DNA of 6,577 nucleotides, taken from NCBI GenBank assembly GCA_022013395.1, contig JAKLQL010000115.1:1-6577 (forward strand). Direction: 5' to 3'. This document shows, one piece after another, positions 1 to 5,980 of the stretch. The stretch is from Acetobacterium sp. Lineage in GTDB: Bacteria; Bacillota; Clostridia; Eubacteriales; Eubacteriaceae. Position 1 is the stretch's first letter, and each line of letters starts with the position of its first letter. The notes under the pieces were generated by a model. It saw nothing but the letters and a program-made list of their open reading frames with translations. It did no database searches and was not told the DNA's origin. Position numbers and translations under genes: made by a program.

Positions 1-372
1 AATATTATTTCCCACCATAAGCCGACCTTAACAGCCTATTACACCATGCTGGCCCGGGAATCCGCCAGCCGGGTTGCGGATGTAGATCCGGTCGAACTAC
101 CAAACTGGCGACCCCAGCGAATGATTGAAATGTGGCGTGATATGGATTTTTCCCAGGGTTATCCGGTATTGTGGGGTGAAGCTTTATCACCTTTTGAATA
201 TGAGATCATGAAATACTGTACCGGCAAAAGTACCATCGTGACCATTGCTGACATCCTCTATGACCGATTTGGTAAACCATTTGAAGAAAGCCGTGATGAA
301 TTGATGCAACGGATCATAGAAACCATGAAAGTTTTTGATAAAAAATATTGGCTTCTTGTGGTTCCATTCTAG
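1..372 (+). CDS. Radical SAM RiPP-maturation enzyme, C-terminal fragment (5' cut by window edge)
   Basis: The frame is open from base 1 to a TAG at 370-372, giving 123 residues without a natural start, so this is the tail of a larger protein. It contains no radical SAM motif. It is assigned by similarity to the end of the next gene: both have an R-x3-E-x-WR stretch, then ALSP-x-EYE, C-x-GK, an FG-x-P segment and a KYWL near the terminus. The last ~75 residues look like a small helical/winged-helix domain resembling PqqD-like leader-recognition domains; that is inference from the pattern, not a profile match. Only 3 bases separate its stop from the first possible ATG of the next gene, so the two are almost certainly cotranscribed. 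The ATG at base 46 is internal and not a credible start. The paralog assignment is fairly firm; the exact reaction is unknown. Confidence 0.8.
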   Translation, partial: NIISHHKPTLTAYYTMLARESASRVADVDPVELPNWRPQRMIEMWRDMDFSQGYPVLWGEALSPFEYEIMKYCTGKSTIVTIADILYDRFGKPFEESRDELMQRIIETMKVFDKKYWLLVVPF

Positions 373-375
373 AAA

Positions 376-2100
376 ATGGGTAATAAGATGAAGATACTCC
401 TTTGTAATGTATCAAAAAAATACGAAACAAATGCTCATGACTATGTGGGGCTTTTCTATCTGGCCGGCGCGCTGGAAGTGGCTGGCTTTGAGCCTCTTGT
501 TTTTCATGGAAAACCAGAAAAACTCATGTCAGAAATAGAAAAGAACCAACCAGCGGCCATTGGTTTTTCCTGTGATTTTGACAATCGCGAACTGATTGAA
601 AATCTCGCAAAAAAAATAAAAGCAAAATGGGACATTCCCATTATCGTTGGCGGCCCCCAAAGTATTGGATTAGGAAGCGAATTTCTGGAAAAAAGCCAGG
701 TCGATTATCTGTTAAGAGGCGAAGGTGAGAACGCGCTGCCGCAGCTCTTAAATGCCATATTAAAAGAAAATGGCGAGTTAAGCGACGTCAAAGGTTTGGT
801 CATGATTAAAGACGGGGTTTTTACGGAAACGCTGCCGGAAATCATCGCAGATCTGGATAGGTTGCCGCTACCGGCTTACCATACCTCCCTGCATAGCGAC
901 CACCCCTATGGCAAACTAATTTTTACCGGCAGGGGGTGTCCCTATCAATGTGCCTACTGCGCACCCAGTCCTGGCAAACAAAAGGTAAGGCTAAGAAGCA
1001 TCCCGTTAGTGCTCGATGAAATTAAACTCAACTTAAAAAACAATCCTGATTTAAGCTATATTATTATCATGGATGATGCCTTTACCCTCAACAGAGAGCG
1101 GATTGAAGAATTTTGTCAAAGGATGAAAGAAATCAGAAAAAACCGGGATCTGGTCTGGTATTGCGAATGCCATGTGGGGCAAATAAAAAATTGGATGGAT
1201 ATCCTGCCCACGATGATTGAGGCTGGGCTGATCCGGTTGCAGATTGGCATTGAATCCGGAGATCAGAAGGTCATCGATCAGTACAACAAGCATGTAAAAA
1301 TAACGGATATTATTGAATTTGTGTCCTATGCAGCTGATTGTGGATTGACCCAGATTGCCACCAATTTTATTGTTGGCGGGCCTGAGGAAGAATCCGGAGC
1401 AACCACTAAACTCATCCAAACCCTGATGGATCAAGCTCCCGGAGTCATTGATATCATCACCGGATTTTTAAGAGCTTATCCGGGCACCGCAATATTAAAT
1501 AATCCGGAAAAATTCAAGCTACAGCTTCATGACCAAGACGGTCATCTTTCCAGTGATGATTACCCATTTGTGACACCGGTGGGATGCAGTCAGGATCAGG
1601 TCATGAAAAACCGTCAGGAACTCAATAAGATCATTCGTCAAAGTATGCAAAAGAAAATTAAAAACCATGAATTGAAAAACGAAGTGGTAATGAAGCAATT
1701 TAAAGCTGCTCTGAATTATGGAATCAGGAGCCGATGGTTTGAGGAAATTTCCGCCAATCCAAGAGCCTATGAATATTACTATGTTCTCTATTTAAATGAG
1801 GGACAGGACTTTGAACAATCTCTGGATTTTACCAGAGATTACCCCCAACGAACGTTTGAACTTTGGCGAACCATGACTTTTACTGAAGGGTTCCCAAAAT
1901 TGGATGGCATGGCACTTTCACCATTGGAGTATGAGTTGCTGTTGCGCTGTGCCGGTAAAAGAAACCTGGCCGATATCGAAACCGAATTGTTTTCACTATT
2001 TGGTGGTCCTTATCAAAACCAGGCGGAATTCCATGGAAAATTAGTTGATATTCTGTATCAATTTAATTTTAAATATTGGCTGACTCACTTTATAGTTTAG
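376..2100 (+). CDS. B12-binding-type radical SAM enzyme, putative RiPP maturase (paralog 2)
   Basis: Predicted cytosolic enzyme of 574 residues. Residues ~1-130 form a Rossmann-like cobalamin-binding-type domain: MKILLCN strand, CDFDN at 66-70, GGPQ at 92-95 and a GEGE segment. The radical SAM core carries the 4Fe-4S motif C188-P-Y-Q-C192-A-Y-C195, then a DD-x-FT strand, a WYCECH segment (C263, E264, C265) and G-I-E-S-G with E293. Residues ~489-574 form the extra C-terminal domain shared with the neighbours, possibly leader-binding. The canonical DxHxxG cobalamin-ligand motif is absent, as in many radical SAM methylases, so bound cobalamin is inferred. The start is unresolved: ATG 376 has no clear SD, while ATG 388 (570 residues, MKILL) lines up better with paralog 3 and has a weak GGG upstream. 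After the cluster motif it reads APSPG where the other two complete paralogs have an aromatic-Glu-Gly, hinting at a different substrate or reaction. The precursor gene follows 28 bases downstream. Confidence 0.9.
   Translation: MGNKMKILLCNVSKKYETNAHDYVGLFYLAGALEVAGFEPLVFHGKPEKLMSEIEKNQPAAIGFSCDFDNRELIENLAKKIKAKWDIPIIVGGPQSIGLGSEFLEKSQVDYLLRGEGENALPQLLNAILKENGELSDVKGLVMIKDGVFTETLPEIIADLDRLPLPAYHTSLHSDHPYGKLIFTGRGCPYQCAYCAPSPGKQKVRLRSIPLVLDEIKLNLKNNPDLSYIIIMDDAFTLNRERIEEFCQRMKEIRKNRDLVWYCECHVGQIKNWMDILPTMIEAGLIRLQIGIESGDQKVIDQYNKHVKITDIIEFVSYAADCGLTQIATNFIVGGPEEESGATTKLIQTLMDQAPGVIDIITGFLRAYPGTAILNNPEKFKLQLHDQDGHLSSDDYPFVTPVGCSQDQVMKNRQELNKIIRQSMQKKIKNHELKNEVVMKQFKAALNYGIRSRWFEEISANPRAYEYYYVLYLNEGQDFEQSLDFTRDYPQRTFELWRTMTFTEGFPKLDGMALSPLEYELLLRCAGKRNLADIETELFSLFGGPYQNQAEFHGKLVDILYQFNFKYWLTHFIV
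2045..2073 (+). promoter_or_regulatory. Possible internal promoter for the precursor gene
   Basis: Inside the 3' end of paralog 2, TTGATA (2045-2050, 5/6 to the -35 consensus) is followed after 17 bases by TTTAAA (2068-2073, 4/6 to -10). A second overlapping possibility is TTTAAA as -35 with TATAGT (2091-2096, 5/6) as -10, also at 17 bases. Either would start transcription just upstream of the precursor and raise it above the enzymes. AT-rich coding sequence yields such matches by chance, so support is weak. Confidence 0.22.
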
Positions 2101-2114
2101 CCAAAATCGTTTGG

Positions 2115-2122
2115 AAAGGAGG
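2115..2122 (+). promoter_or_regulatory. Strong Shine-Dalgarno site of the precursor gene
   Basis: AAAGGAGG lies 6 bases before the ATG at 2129. It is the closest match to the anti-SD in the window and settles the start: an upstream in-frame TTG at 2111 lies before this SD and is not used. It suggests the peptide is made in larger amounts than the enzymes, as expected for a RiPP substrate. Confidence 0.85.
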
Positions 2123-2128
2123 ACGAAC

Positions 2129-2401
2129 ATGAGTATTGATGGTGCAAAAGCATTAGCCGCAAAAGTATTAACCGATGAGGCTTTAGCAAAACAACTTGAT
2201 GGTGCTAAAACTGAAGCAGAATTTGCTGCAGTTGTTGCAAAATTGGGTTACAGTGTTACCGCAGCAGAGTTTGATGCAGCTTTTAAAGAAGCTCAGGCTA
2301 AACAACCAATCAGTGATGATCAATTGGATCAGGCTGCCGGTGGTTTAAGTATTGTAGGCGTGGATTACGCATTTACAGCAACACAAACAGCGAGAGCCTA
2401 A
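2129..2401 (+). CDS. Nif11-like leader RiPP precursor peptide, cysteine-free
   Basis: A 90-residue peptide, the likely substrate of the surrounding radical SAM enzymes. Residues 1-72 match the Nif11-type leader pattern: an acidic, alanine-rich helical region beginning MSIDGAKALAAKVLTDEAL, then AKTEAEFAAVVAKLGYSVTA, and a terminal ISDDQLDQAAGG with the Gly71-Gly72 cleavage site typical of C39-type peptidases. The core is residues 73-90, LSIVGVDYAFTATQTARA. There is no cysteine anywhere, so lanthionine and sulfur-to-carbon crosslinks are impossible; tyramine excision of the YG type also looks unlikely since Tyr80 is followed by Ala. ATG 2129 is chosen because a near-perfect SD sits 6 bases upstream. 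Two hairpins follow the stop. The Nif11-type assignment is firm by pattern; the final product and its activity are unknown. Confidence 0.92.
   Translation: MSIDGAKALAAKVLTDEALAKQLDGAKTEAEFAAVVAKLGYSVTAAEFDAAFKEAQAKQPISDDQLDQAAGGLSIVGVDYAFTATQTARA
2345..2398 (+). other. Predicted core peptide region after the Gly-Gly site
   Basis: These 18 codons follow the double glycine and would form the mature product after leader removal. The core is rich in Val, Ala and Thr with single Ile, Asp, Tyr, Phe, Gln and Arg. Bulky nonpolar residues fall at alternate positions (V76, V78, Y80, F82), with T83, T85 and T87 on the other register. Candidate targets for C-methylation are Ile, Val, Thr and Gln; this is inferred from known cobalamin radical SAM peptide methylases. 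Cleavage exactly after Gly72 is assumed from the motif. Confidence 0.65.
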
Positions 2402-2411
2402 ATTAAACACT

Positions 2412-2430
2412 GAAGGGGATTTTCCCCTTC
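2412..2430 (+). repeat. Hairpin 1 after the precursor stop codon
   Basis: GAAGGGGA (2412-2419) and TCCCCTTC (2423-2430) are perfect 8-bp arms with a TTT loop, starting 10 bases after the precursor stop. No U-run follows, so it is not a standard intrinsic terminator. It could protect the 3' end of a processed precursor mRNA or take part in the alternative fold described under hairpin 2. The left arm resembles the SD of the next gene. Confidence 0.85.
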
Positions 2431-2464
2431 GAAGTGCTGACTGGATGGCTACAGTCAGCACTTC
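2431..2464 (+). promoter_or_regulatory. Hairpin 2, 13-bp perfect stem upstream of paralog 3
   Basis: Bases 2431-2443 (GAAGTGCTGACTG) are perfectly complementary to 2452-2464, with an 8-base loop. The hairpin directly abuts hairpin 1 and ends two bases before the AAGGGGG SD stretch of the next gene. No U-tract follows, so termination is not indicated. Bases 2424-2429 (CCCCTT) can also pair with 2466-2471 (AAGGGG), extendable with wobbles to 2420-2429/2466-2475. That outer stem would enclose this hairpin, exclude hairpin 1 and hide the SD. The stem is directly visible; regulation is inferred. Confidence 0.8.
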
Positions 2465-2466
2465 AA

Positions 2467-2474
2467 AGGGGGAG
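2467..2474 (+). promoter_or_regulatory. Shine-Dalgarno site deciding the start of paralog 3
   Basis: AGGGGGAG lies 6 bases before ATG 2481. It decides against the longer in-frame ATG at 2445, which lies in the loop of hairpin 2 and would put the hairpin's right arm and this SD inside the coding region. The site is complementary to the right arm of hairpin 1, so its accessibility may depend on RNA folding. Confidence 0.8.
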
Positions 2475-2480
2475 AGAGAC

Positions 2481-4232
2481 ATGGAACTATTATTGATCAA
2501 ATCACACCGCTATGTCAGCGGTTATATTCCCGGAAGCAATCTGGGAATGAATATCCTGACCCAATTATTAACAAAAAAAGGTTATCAAGTCGAGATGTTT
2601 CAAGGTTATGCCAAAGAAGCCATGGATTATGTCAAGGCACTGATGGAAAAAGAAGATAAGCCGAAAATCATCGGTTTTTATTGTGATTTTAACAATATTC
2701 ACTGGGTTAAGACTTTTTCACAAGAAGTAAAAAAGCAGTATTCAGAACTTATTTTATTGGCGGGAGGCCCTCAAACTGCCGGGATGGATGCCGATTTTTT
2801 AAAAGAAACAGCGATCGAAGCAGCCTGTATCGGTGAGGGTGAGGAAACCATTTTGGAACTGATGGATTTTTTTATCGAAAAAAAAGGAGCGCTCAACGAT
2901 ATCCAGGGGATTATTTTCCGGGATGAAGACGGAAAACTGGTGGAAACCGAACCAAGAAAGCCACCGGAAGATTTGGATGATATTCCCTGGCCGGATATAA
3001 CCCTGACCAACGATTATAAATATTACGGACTGCTGCCGATCTTAACCGGACGAGGCTGTCCTTTTGGCTGTACCTTTTGCTATGAAGGTGCCAATGCTAA
3101 ACGGGTTCGCCGTCACTCGGTGCCTTCGCTGATGACGGAAATCAGAGCGAACTTTAAACGGAACCCAGCCATCAATTACATTAATTTTCTTGATGATACC
3201 TTTACCCTGGATCATAAACGGGTTGATTATATTTGTGAAGAAGTCAACAAAATCAGGGCAGATTATGATTTTGTCTGGTTTGCCAGCGCCCATATTTCAA
3301 CCATTGACAAGCATCGGGAGATGGCCAGGAATCTGGCAGATGCTGGTCTTAAAAAGATTTTTTTTGGATTGGAATCCGGCAGTGATCAGGTTTTAAAAAG
3401 TTATAATAAAAAAATAACGCGAAAAATGGCCGTGGATGTCATTGATCATTGCGTGGAATCAGGAATTCATGGCATTTCCGGCAATATTATTATTGGTGGG
3501 CCCCATGAAACGAGGGACACCATTCAAGAATCAGAAGATTTGATTATGGAGCTGCTCCATAATGCCCCGGGTCAGTTCGAAACCGCTTATTTTTCATTTT
3601 TACCTTATCCCAAAACACCCATTACCCTTAATCCCGAAAAATTCGGCATGGAAATTTATGAGGATCTGATTGATTGCTGTAATGAGGATATTCCTCTTTC
3701 TCGAACCCAAGCACTGGATTTTACCGATCTGATCAATATTCGCCTGCAGGCCAATAAGCGGCTGCAGAATGAAATGCGCAAAATTTATTTTGATGGAAAA
3801 ATTCCGGAAGCAGTAATTCTGGATTCCTACCGACTCGGCCGCCAATATGGGGTATTTACCCGTTGGAATGATTATGTCTATAAAAATATTCCGATTGATG
3901 ATGCTTACTGGAAAATGCGGGCCTCGGATGAGTATGTTATCAATGCTCAAGTAGGAAGAAATGATGAAGCCGCTATTGTCCACCGAACCTTTGAATTGTG
4001 GTTATATACCGATGTTACCGCCGAAAAACCGCAGATATTTGATCAAACGCTGGATGAAATCGACTATACCCTCTTGAAACTCTGCAACGGACGATTATCG
4101 AAAAAAGATGTACTACAGCAGGCCAGAAAAAATCTGGATCCTCAGGAAAAGAACCCGGATTTTTATGGTAAGGCAGCCCAATCCCTGAATAAAATGGAGG
4201 GGAATAAGTGGATTTTATATCGGAAACCGTAA
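2481..4232 (+). CDS. B12-binding-type radical SAM enzyme, putative RiPP maturase (paralog 3)
   Basis: Predicted cytosolic enzyme of 583 residues, first gene after the precursor. The N-terminal cobalamin-binding-type domain shows MELLLIK, CDFNN with Cys at 68, GGPQ at 95-98 and GEGEE. The radical SAM core has C193-P-F-G-C197-T-F-C200, then YEG, a DDTFT strand and G-L-E-S-G with E298, followed by an IIIGGP strand. The C-terminal domain from ~501 keeps HRTFELW, L-C-N-GR, F-Y-GK and a KW-I-L end, aligning with paralog 2. Where paralogs 2 and 4 have Cys-Glu after the conserved VW-aromatic, this protein has Ala268-Ser269, so its active site may differ. The start rests on a strong SD. Its last 25 bases overlap the start of the next gene, implying coupled translation. 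A C-methyltransferase role is plausible but unproven; other radical chemistry remains possible. Confidence 0.92.
   Translation: MELLLIKSHRYVSGYIPGSNLGMNILTQLLTKKGYQVEMFQGYAKEAMDYVKALMEKEDKPKIIGFYCDFNNIHWVKTFSQEVKKQYSELILLAGGPQTAGMDADFLKETAIEAACIGEGEETILELMDFFIEKKGALNDIQGIIFRDEDGKLVETEPRKPPEDLDDIPWPDITLTNDYKYYGLLPILTGRGCPFGCTFCYEGANAKRVRRHSVPSLMTEIRANFKRNPAINYINFLDDTFTLDHKRVDYICEEVNKIRADYDFVWFASAHISTIDKHREMARNLADAGLKKIFFGLESGSDQVLKSYNKKITRKMAVDVIDHCVESGIHGISGNIIIGGPHETRDTIQESEDLIMELLHNAPGQFETAYFSFLPYPKTPITLNPEKFGMEIYEDLIDCCNEDIPLSRTQALDFTDLINIRLQANKRLQNEMRKIYFDGKIPEAVILDSYRLGRQYGVFTRWNDYVYKNIPIDDAYWKMRASDEYVINAQVGRNDEAAIVHRTFELWLYTDVTAEKPQIFDQTLDEIDYTLLKLCNGRLSKKDVLQQARKNLDPQEKNPDFYGKAAQSLNKMEGNKWILYRKP
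4196..4202 (+). promoter_or_regulatory. Shine-Dalgarno site for the GTG start of paralog 4
   Basis: GGAGGGG lies within the last codons of paralog 3; its GGAGG is 7 bases before GTG 4208. It supports this non-ATG start over the first internal ATG (4271), which would remove the first beta strand (KILLVYTQ) of the N-terminal domain. Confidence 0.75.
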
Positions 4233-5911
4233 CCAACAAACCAAAGATTTTACTGGTTTATACGCAGCGCATGGTCCGGGGACGAACCTTTGAAATGATC
4301 GAAAATCTGGGGATCTTAACTCTGACCGCCCAACTCAATGGCAATGGTTTTGAGGCAACCGCCTACACTGGGATTACCACCGATGCGGTGAAAATCATTG
4401 AAAAAATGAAAGATGACCTATTTGCAGTCTGTTTTTATTGTGATTTTGATAATCGTTCGGCAGTGGCGGCTATCATCAACTATTTAAAAAGAAATGATGA
4501 TTTTTATGTGCTCTTGGGCGGTCCTCAAACCCTGCACATGACCAGTGCAGATTTGAAGACCTTTGGAGCTGATGCGATTATCAAAGGCGAAGGGGAAGAA
4601 ACACTGTTATCCTGGTTAAATGCCAAGGTCAGGGGAGCAGAGGTTTTTGTTCAGGGCGAAATCCGGCCTGATCAAAATGCCGATTACGTTTATCTGGAAG
4701 ATTTCTCAAAATACGAATTGCCTCGAAATGAAGATGTGCTTAATTATCAGGAACGACCACTGTTGTCGGTGATTACCGCCAGGGGCTGTCCTTATCGCTG
4801 CGCTTTTTGCTTTGAGGGCGGGAATTCCAAGAATTTGAGAATGCGATCGGCAGAAGAAGTACTAAACGAAATCGAAATGCGCATAAAAAACAGTCAGCGT
4901 CCCCGTTACCTGTTTTTTTGCGATGATACCTTTACCACCAACCCAGTGCGATTGAAAAAGATTTTGTCCGGACTCCGAACCCTTCGGAAAAATTATGACT
5001 TTGTCTGGTTTTGTGAAGGACATCCCGGTTTTTTGGTAAAGCATCCCGAACTGATCCGCGAAATGATTGACAGCGGGATGGTCCGGATGCAGATCGGGAT
5101 GGAGTCAGGGGTGGAAGCGATACTAAAGGCCTATGGAAAACAGGCCAGACCAGAGGACATCCAAAAAGTGGTGGAAATCTGTTATGCCGAAGGATTGCCC
5201 CAGTTAACCGGAAATTATATTATCGGCGGAGCTTTCGAAACAGCAAAAACGCTTCAGGAAACCACCGAAAAAGTCCTGGAACTCCTGGATTTAGCTCCAG
5301 GAATGTTGGATTTATCAACAACCTTTATGATGCCTCTGCCTGGAACGCAGATCTACAATCACCCGGAAACCTTTGGGATTGTTCTGGAAGATCGGGAATG
5401 TCTTACCAACCTGGAGGACTTCCCTGTGAACCATACCCAGGAACTGTCTCTGCCGGAAATCTGTATGGGTCGCTCCCGTCTTATTACTGCGGTTTCCAAT
5501 AAAATGAAAGACCAGTATGAAAAAGGTTTGATTCCCAAAGAACGGATCAGAGCAGACTTCAACCTGGCTTTTAACTACGGCATTGCTGCCGGATACCTTA
5601 AATTTATTTATGCCAAAGACCCAGTAATGGTGGCGTACTATAAAAAGCTGATTGAATATAAGGGTATTTTGAAAGAATGGCATGAACTCAGTGAGGCAGA
5701 GAAAAACAACTGGATTATCCACAAAATTCCGGATTTTTCAATGATGGATCTGGATTCGCTCAACCAAACCGAAATTGACATACTCAGCTATTCCGGAAGA
5801 TTTACCACCACCGAAATGGCAGAAAAACTGAAACTGCCTTTCGTGGAGATGAAAAACCTGCTGATAAAAATGAATGACAAGCATTTGATTTTGTTTTCAG
5901 CATTTATTTAG
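4208..5911 (+). CDS. B12-binding-type radical SAM enzyme, putative RiPP maturase (paralog 4)
   Basis: Predicted cytosolic enzyme of 567 residues starting at GTG. The first strand, KILLVYTQ, comes after an ~11-residue extension. CDFDN has its Cys at 78, GGPQ is at 104-107, and GEGEE follows. The radical SAM motif is C194-P-Y-R-C198-A-F-C201 with FEGGNSK after it, then DDTFT, WFCEGH (C269, E270) and G-M-E-S-G with E301-equivalent Glu at residue 299. The C-terminal domain is the most divergent of the set: the FELW and C-GK residues are gone, but an LNQTEIDIL...TTTEMAEKL...LLIKM pattern still looks like a winged helix (~518-567). It overlaps paralog 3 by 25 bases in another frame and appears to end the enzyme run. 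Membership of the family is firm; whether it acts on the same peptide or at a different site is unknown. Confidence 0.92.
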   Translation: MDFISETVTNKPKILLVYTQRMVRGRTFEMIENLGILTLTAQLNGNGFEATAYTGITTDAVKIIEKMKDDLFAVCFYCDFDNRSAVAAIINYLKRNDDFYVLLGGPQTLHMTSADLKTFGADAIIKGEGEETLLSWLNAKVRGAEVFVQGEIRPDQNADYVYLEDFSKYELPRNEDVLNYQERPLLSVITARGCPYRCAFCFEGGNSKNLRMRSAEEVLNEIEMRIKNSQRPRYLFFCDDTFTTNPVRLKKILSGLRTLRKNYDFVWFCEGHPGFLVKHPELIREMIDSGMVRMQIGMESGVEAILKAYGKQARPEDIQKVVEICYAEGLPQLTGNYIIGGAFETAKTLQETTEKVLELLDLAPGMLDLSTTFMMPLPGTQIYNHPETFGIVLEDRECLTNLEDFPVNHTQELSLPEICMGRSRLITAVSNKMKDQYEKGLIPKERIRADFNLAFNYGIAAGYLKFIYAKDPVMVAYYKKLIEYKGILKEWHELSEAEKNNWIIHKIPDFSMMDLDSLNQTEIDILSYSGRFTTTEMAEKLKLPFVEMKNLLIKMNDKHLILFSAFI

Positions 5912-5915
5912 TTTA

Positions 5916-5931
5916 AGCTTATCGGTAAGCT
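5916..5931 (+). repeat. Short inverted repeat after the enzyme genes
   Basis: AGCTTA (5916-5921) and TAAGCT (5926-5931) flank a TCGG loop, just after the stop of paralog 4. The stem is only 6 bp and AT-rich with no adjacent U-run, so it is a poor terminator candidate. The rest of the 69-base gap holds a direct repeat ATTACC-GG-ATTACC (5947-5960) and the SD of the next gene (AAGGAG, 5969-5974). I see no convincing promoter, so readthrough into the next gene cannot be excluded. Confidence 0.3.
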
Positions 5932-5980
5932 CACGGCACTTTTGCAATTACCGGATTACCTAAAACGTAAGGAGAGGGTT

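Noticed and set aside
424..450. Asn-Ala-His-Asp-Tyr-Val-Gly in paralog 2 as the cobalamin DxHxxG motif
   Set aside because: Asn replaces Asp, the spacing to Gly is one residue too long, and the His is not present at the matching place in paralogs 3 and 4.
1051..1434. Antisense open frame of 127 codons within paralog 2, with similar ones in the other enzyme genes
   Set aside because: These lie opposite conserved radical SAM coding sequence, have no recognisable domain and arise at matching places in paralogs, as expected for coding shadows.
2111..2128. TTG start that would extend the precursor by six residues
   Set aside because: The near-perfect SD at 2115-2122 would be inside the coding region; ATG 2129 is 6 bases after it and gives a normal Nif11-type N-terminus.
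2412..2464. Intrinsic transcription terminator after the precursor
   Set aside because: Both stems are strong, but neither is followed by a U-run (the next bases are GAAG and AAAGGGG). A structural or regulatory RNA role fits better.
2445..2480. Upstream in-frame ATG that would add 12 residues to paralog 3
   Set aside because: It lies in the loop of a perfect 13-bp hairpin and the added residues encode the hairpin arm and SD; ATG 2481 has a strong SD at ideal spacing and gives the expected first beta strand.
3190..3396. Second + strand open frame inside paralog 3
   Set aside because: It overlaps the conserved radical SAM core in another frame, shows no recognisable domain and is a shadow.
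5942..5970. Possible promoter for the solute-binding protein (TTGCAA as -35)
   Set aside because: Only 4 of 6 bases match at -35 and no reasonable -10 lies 16-18 bases downstream.
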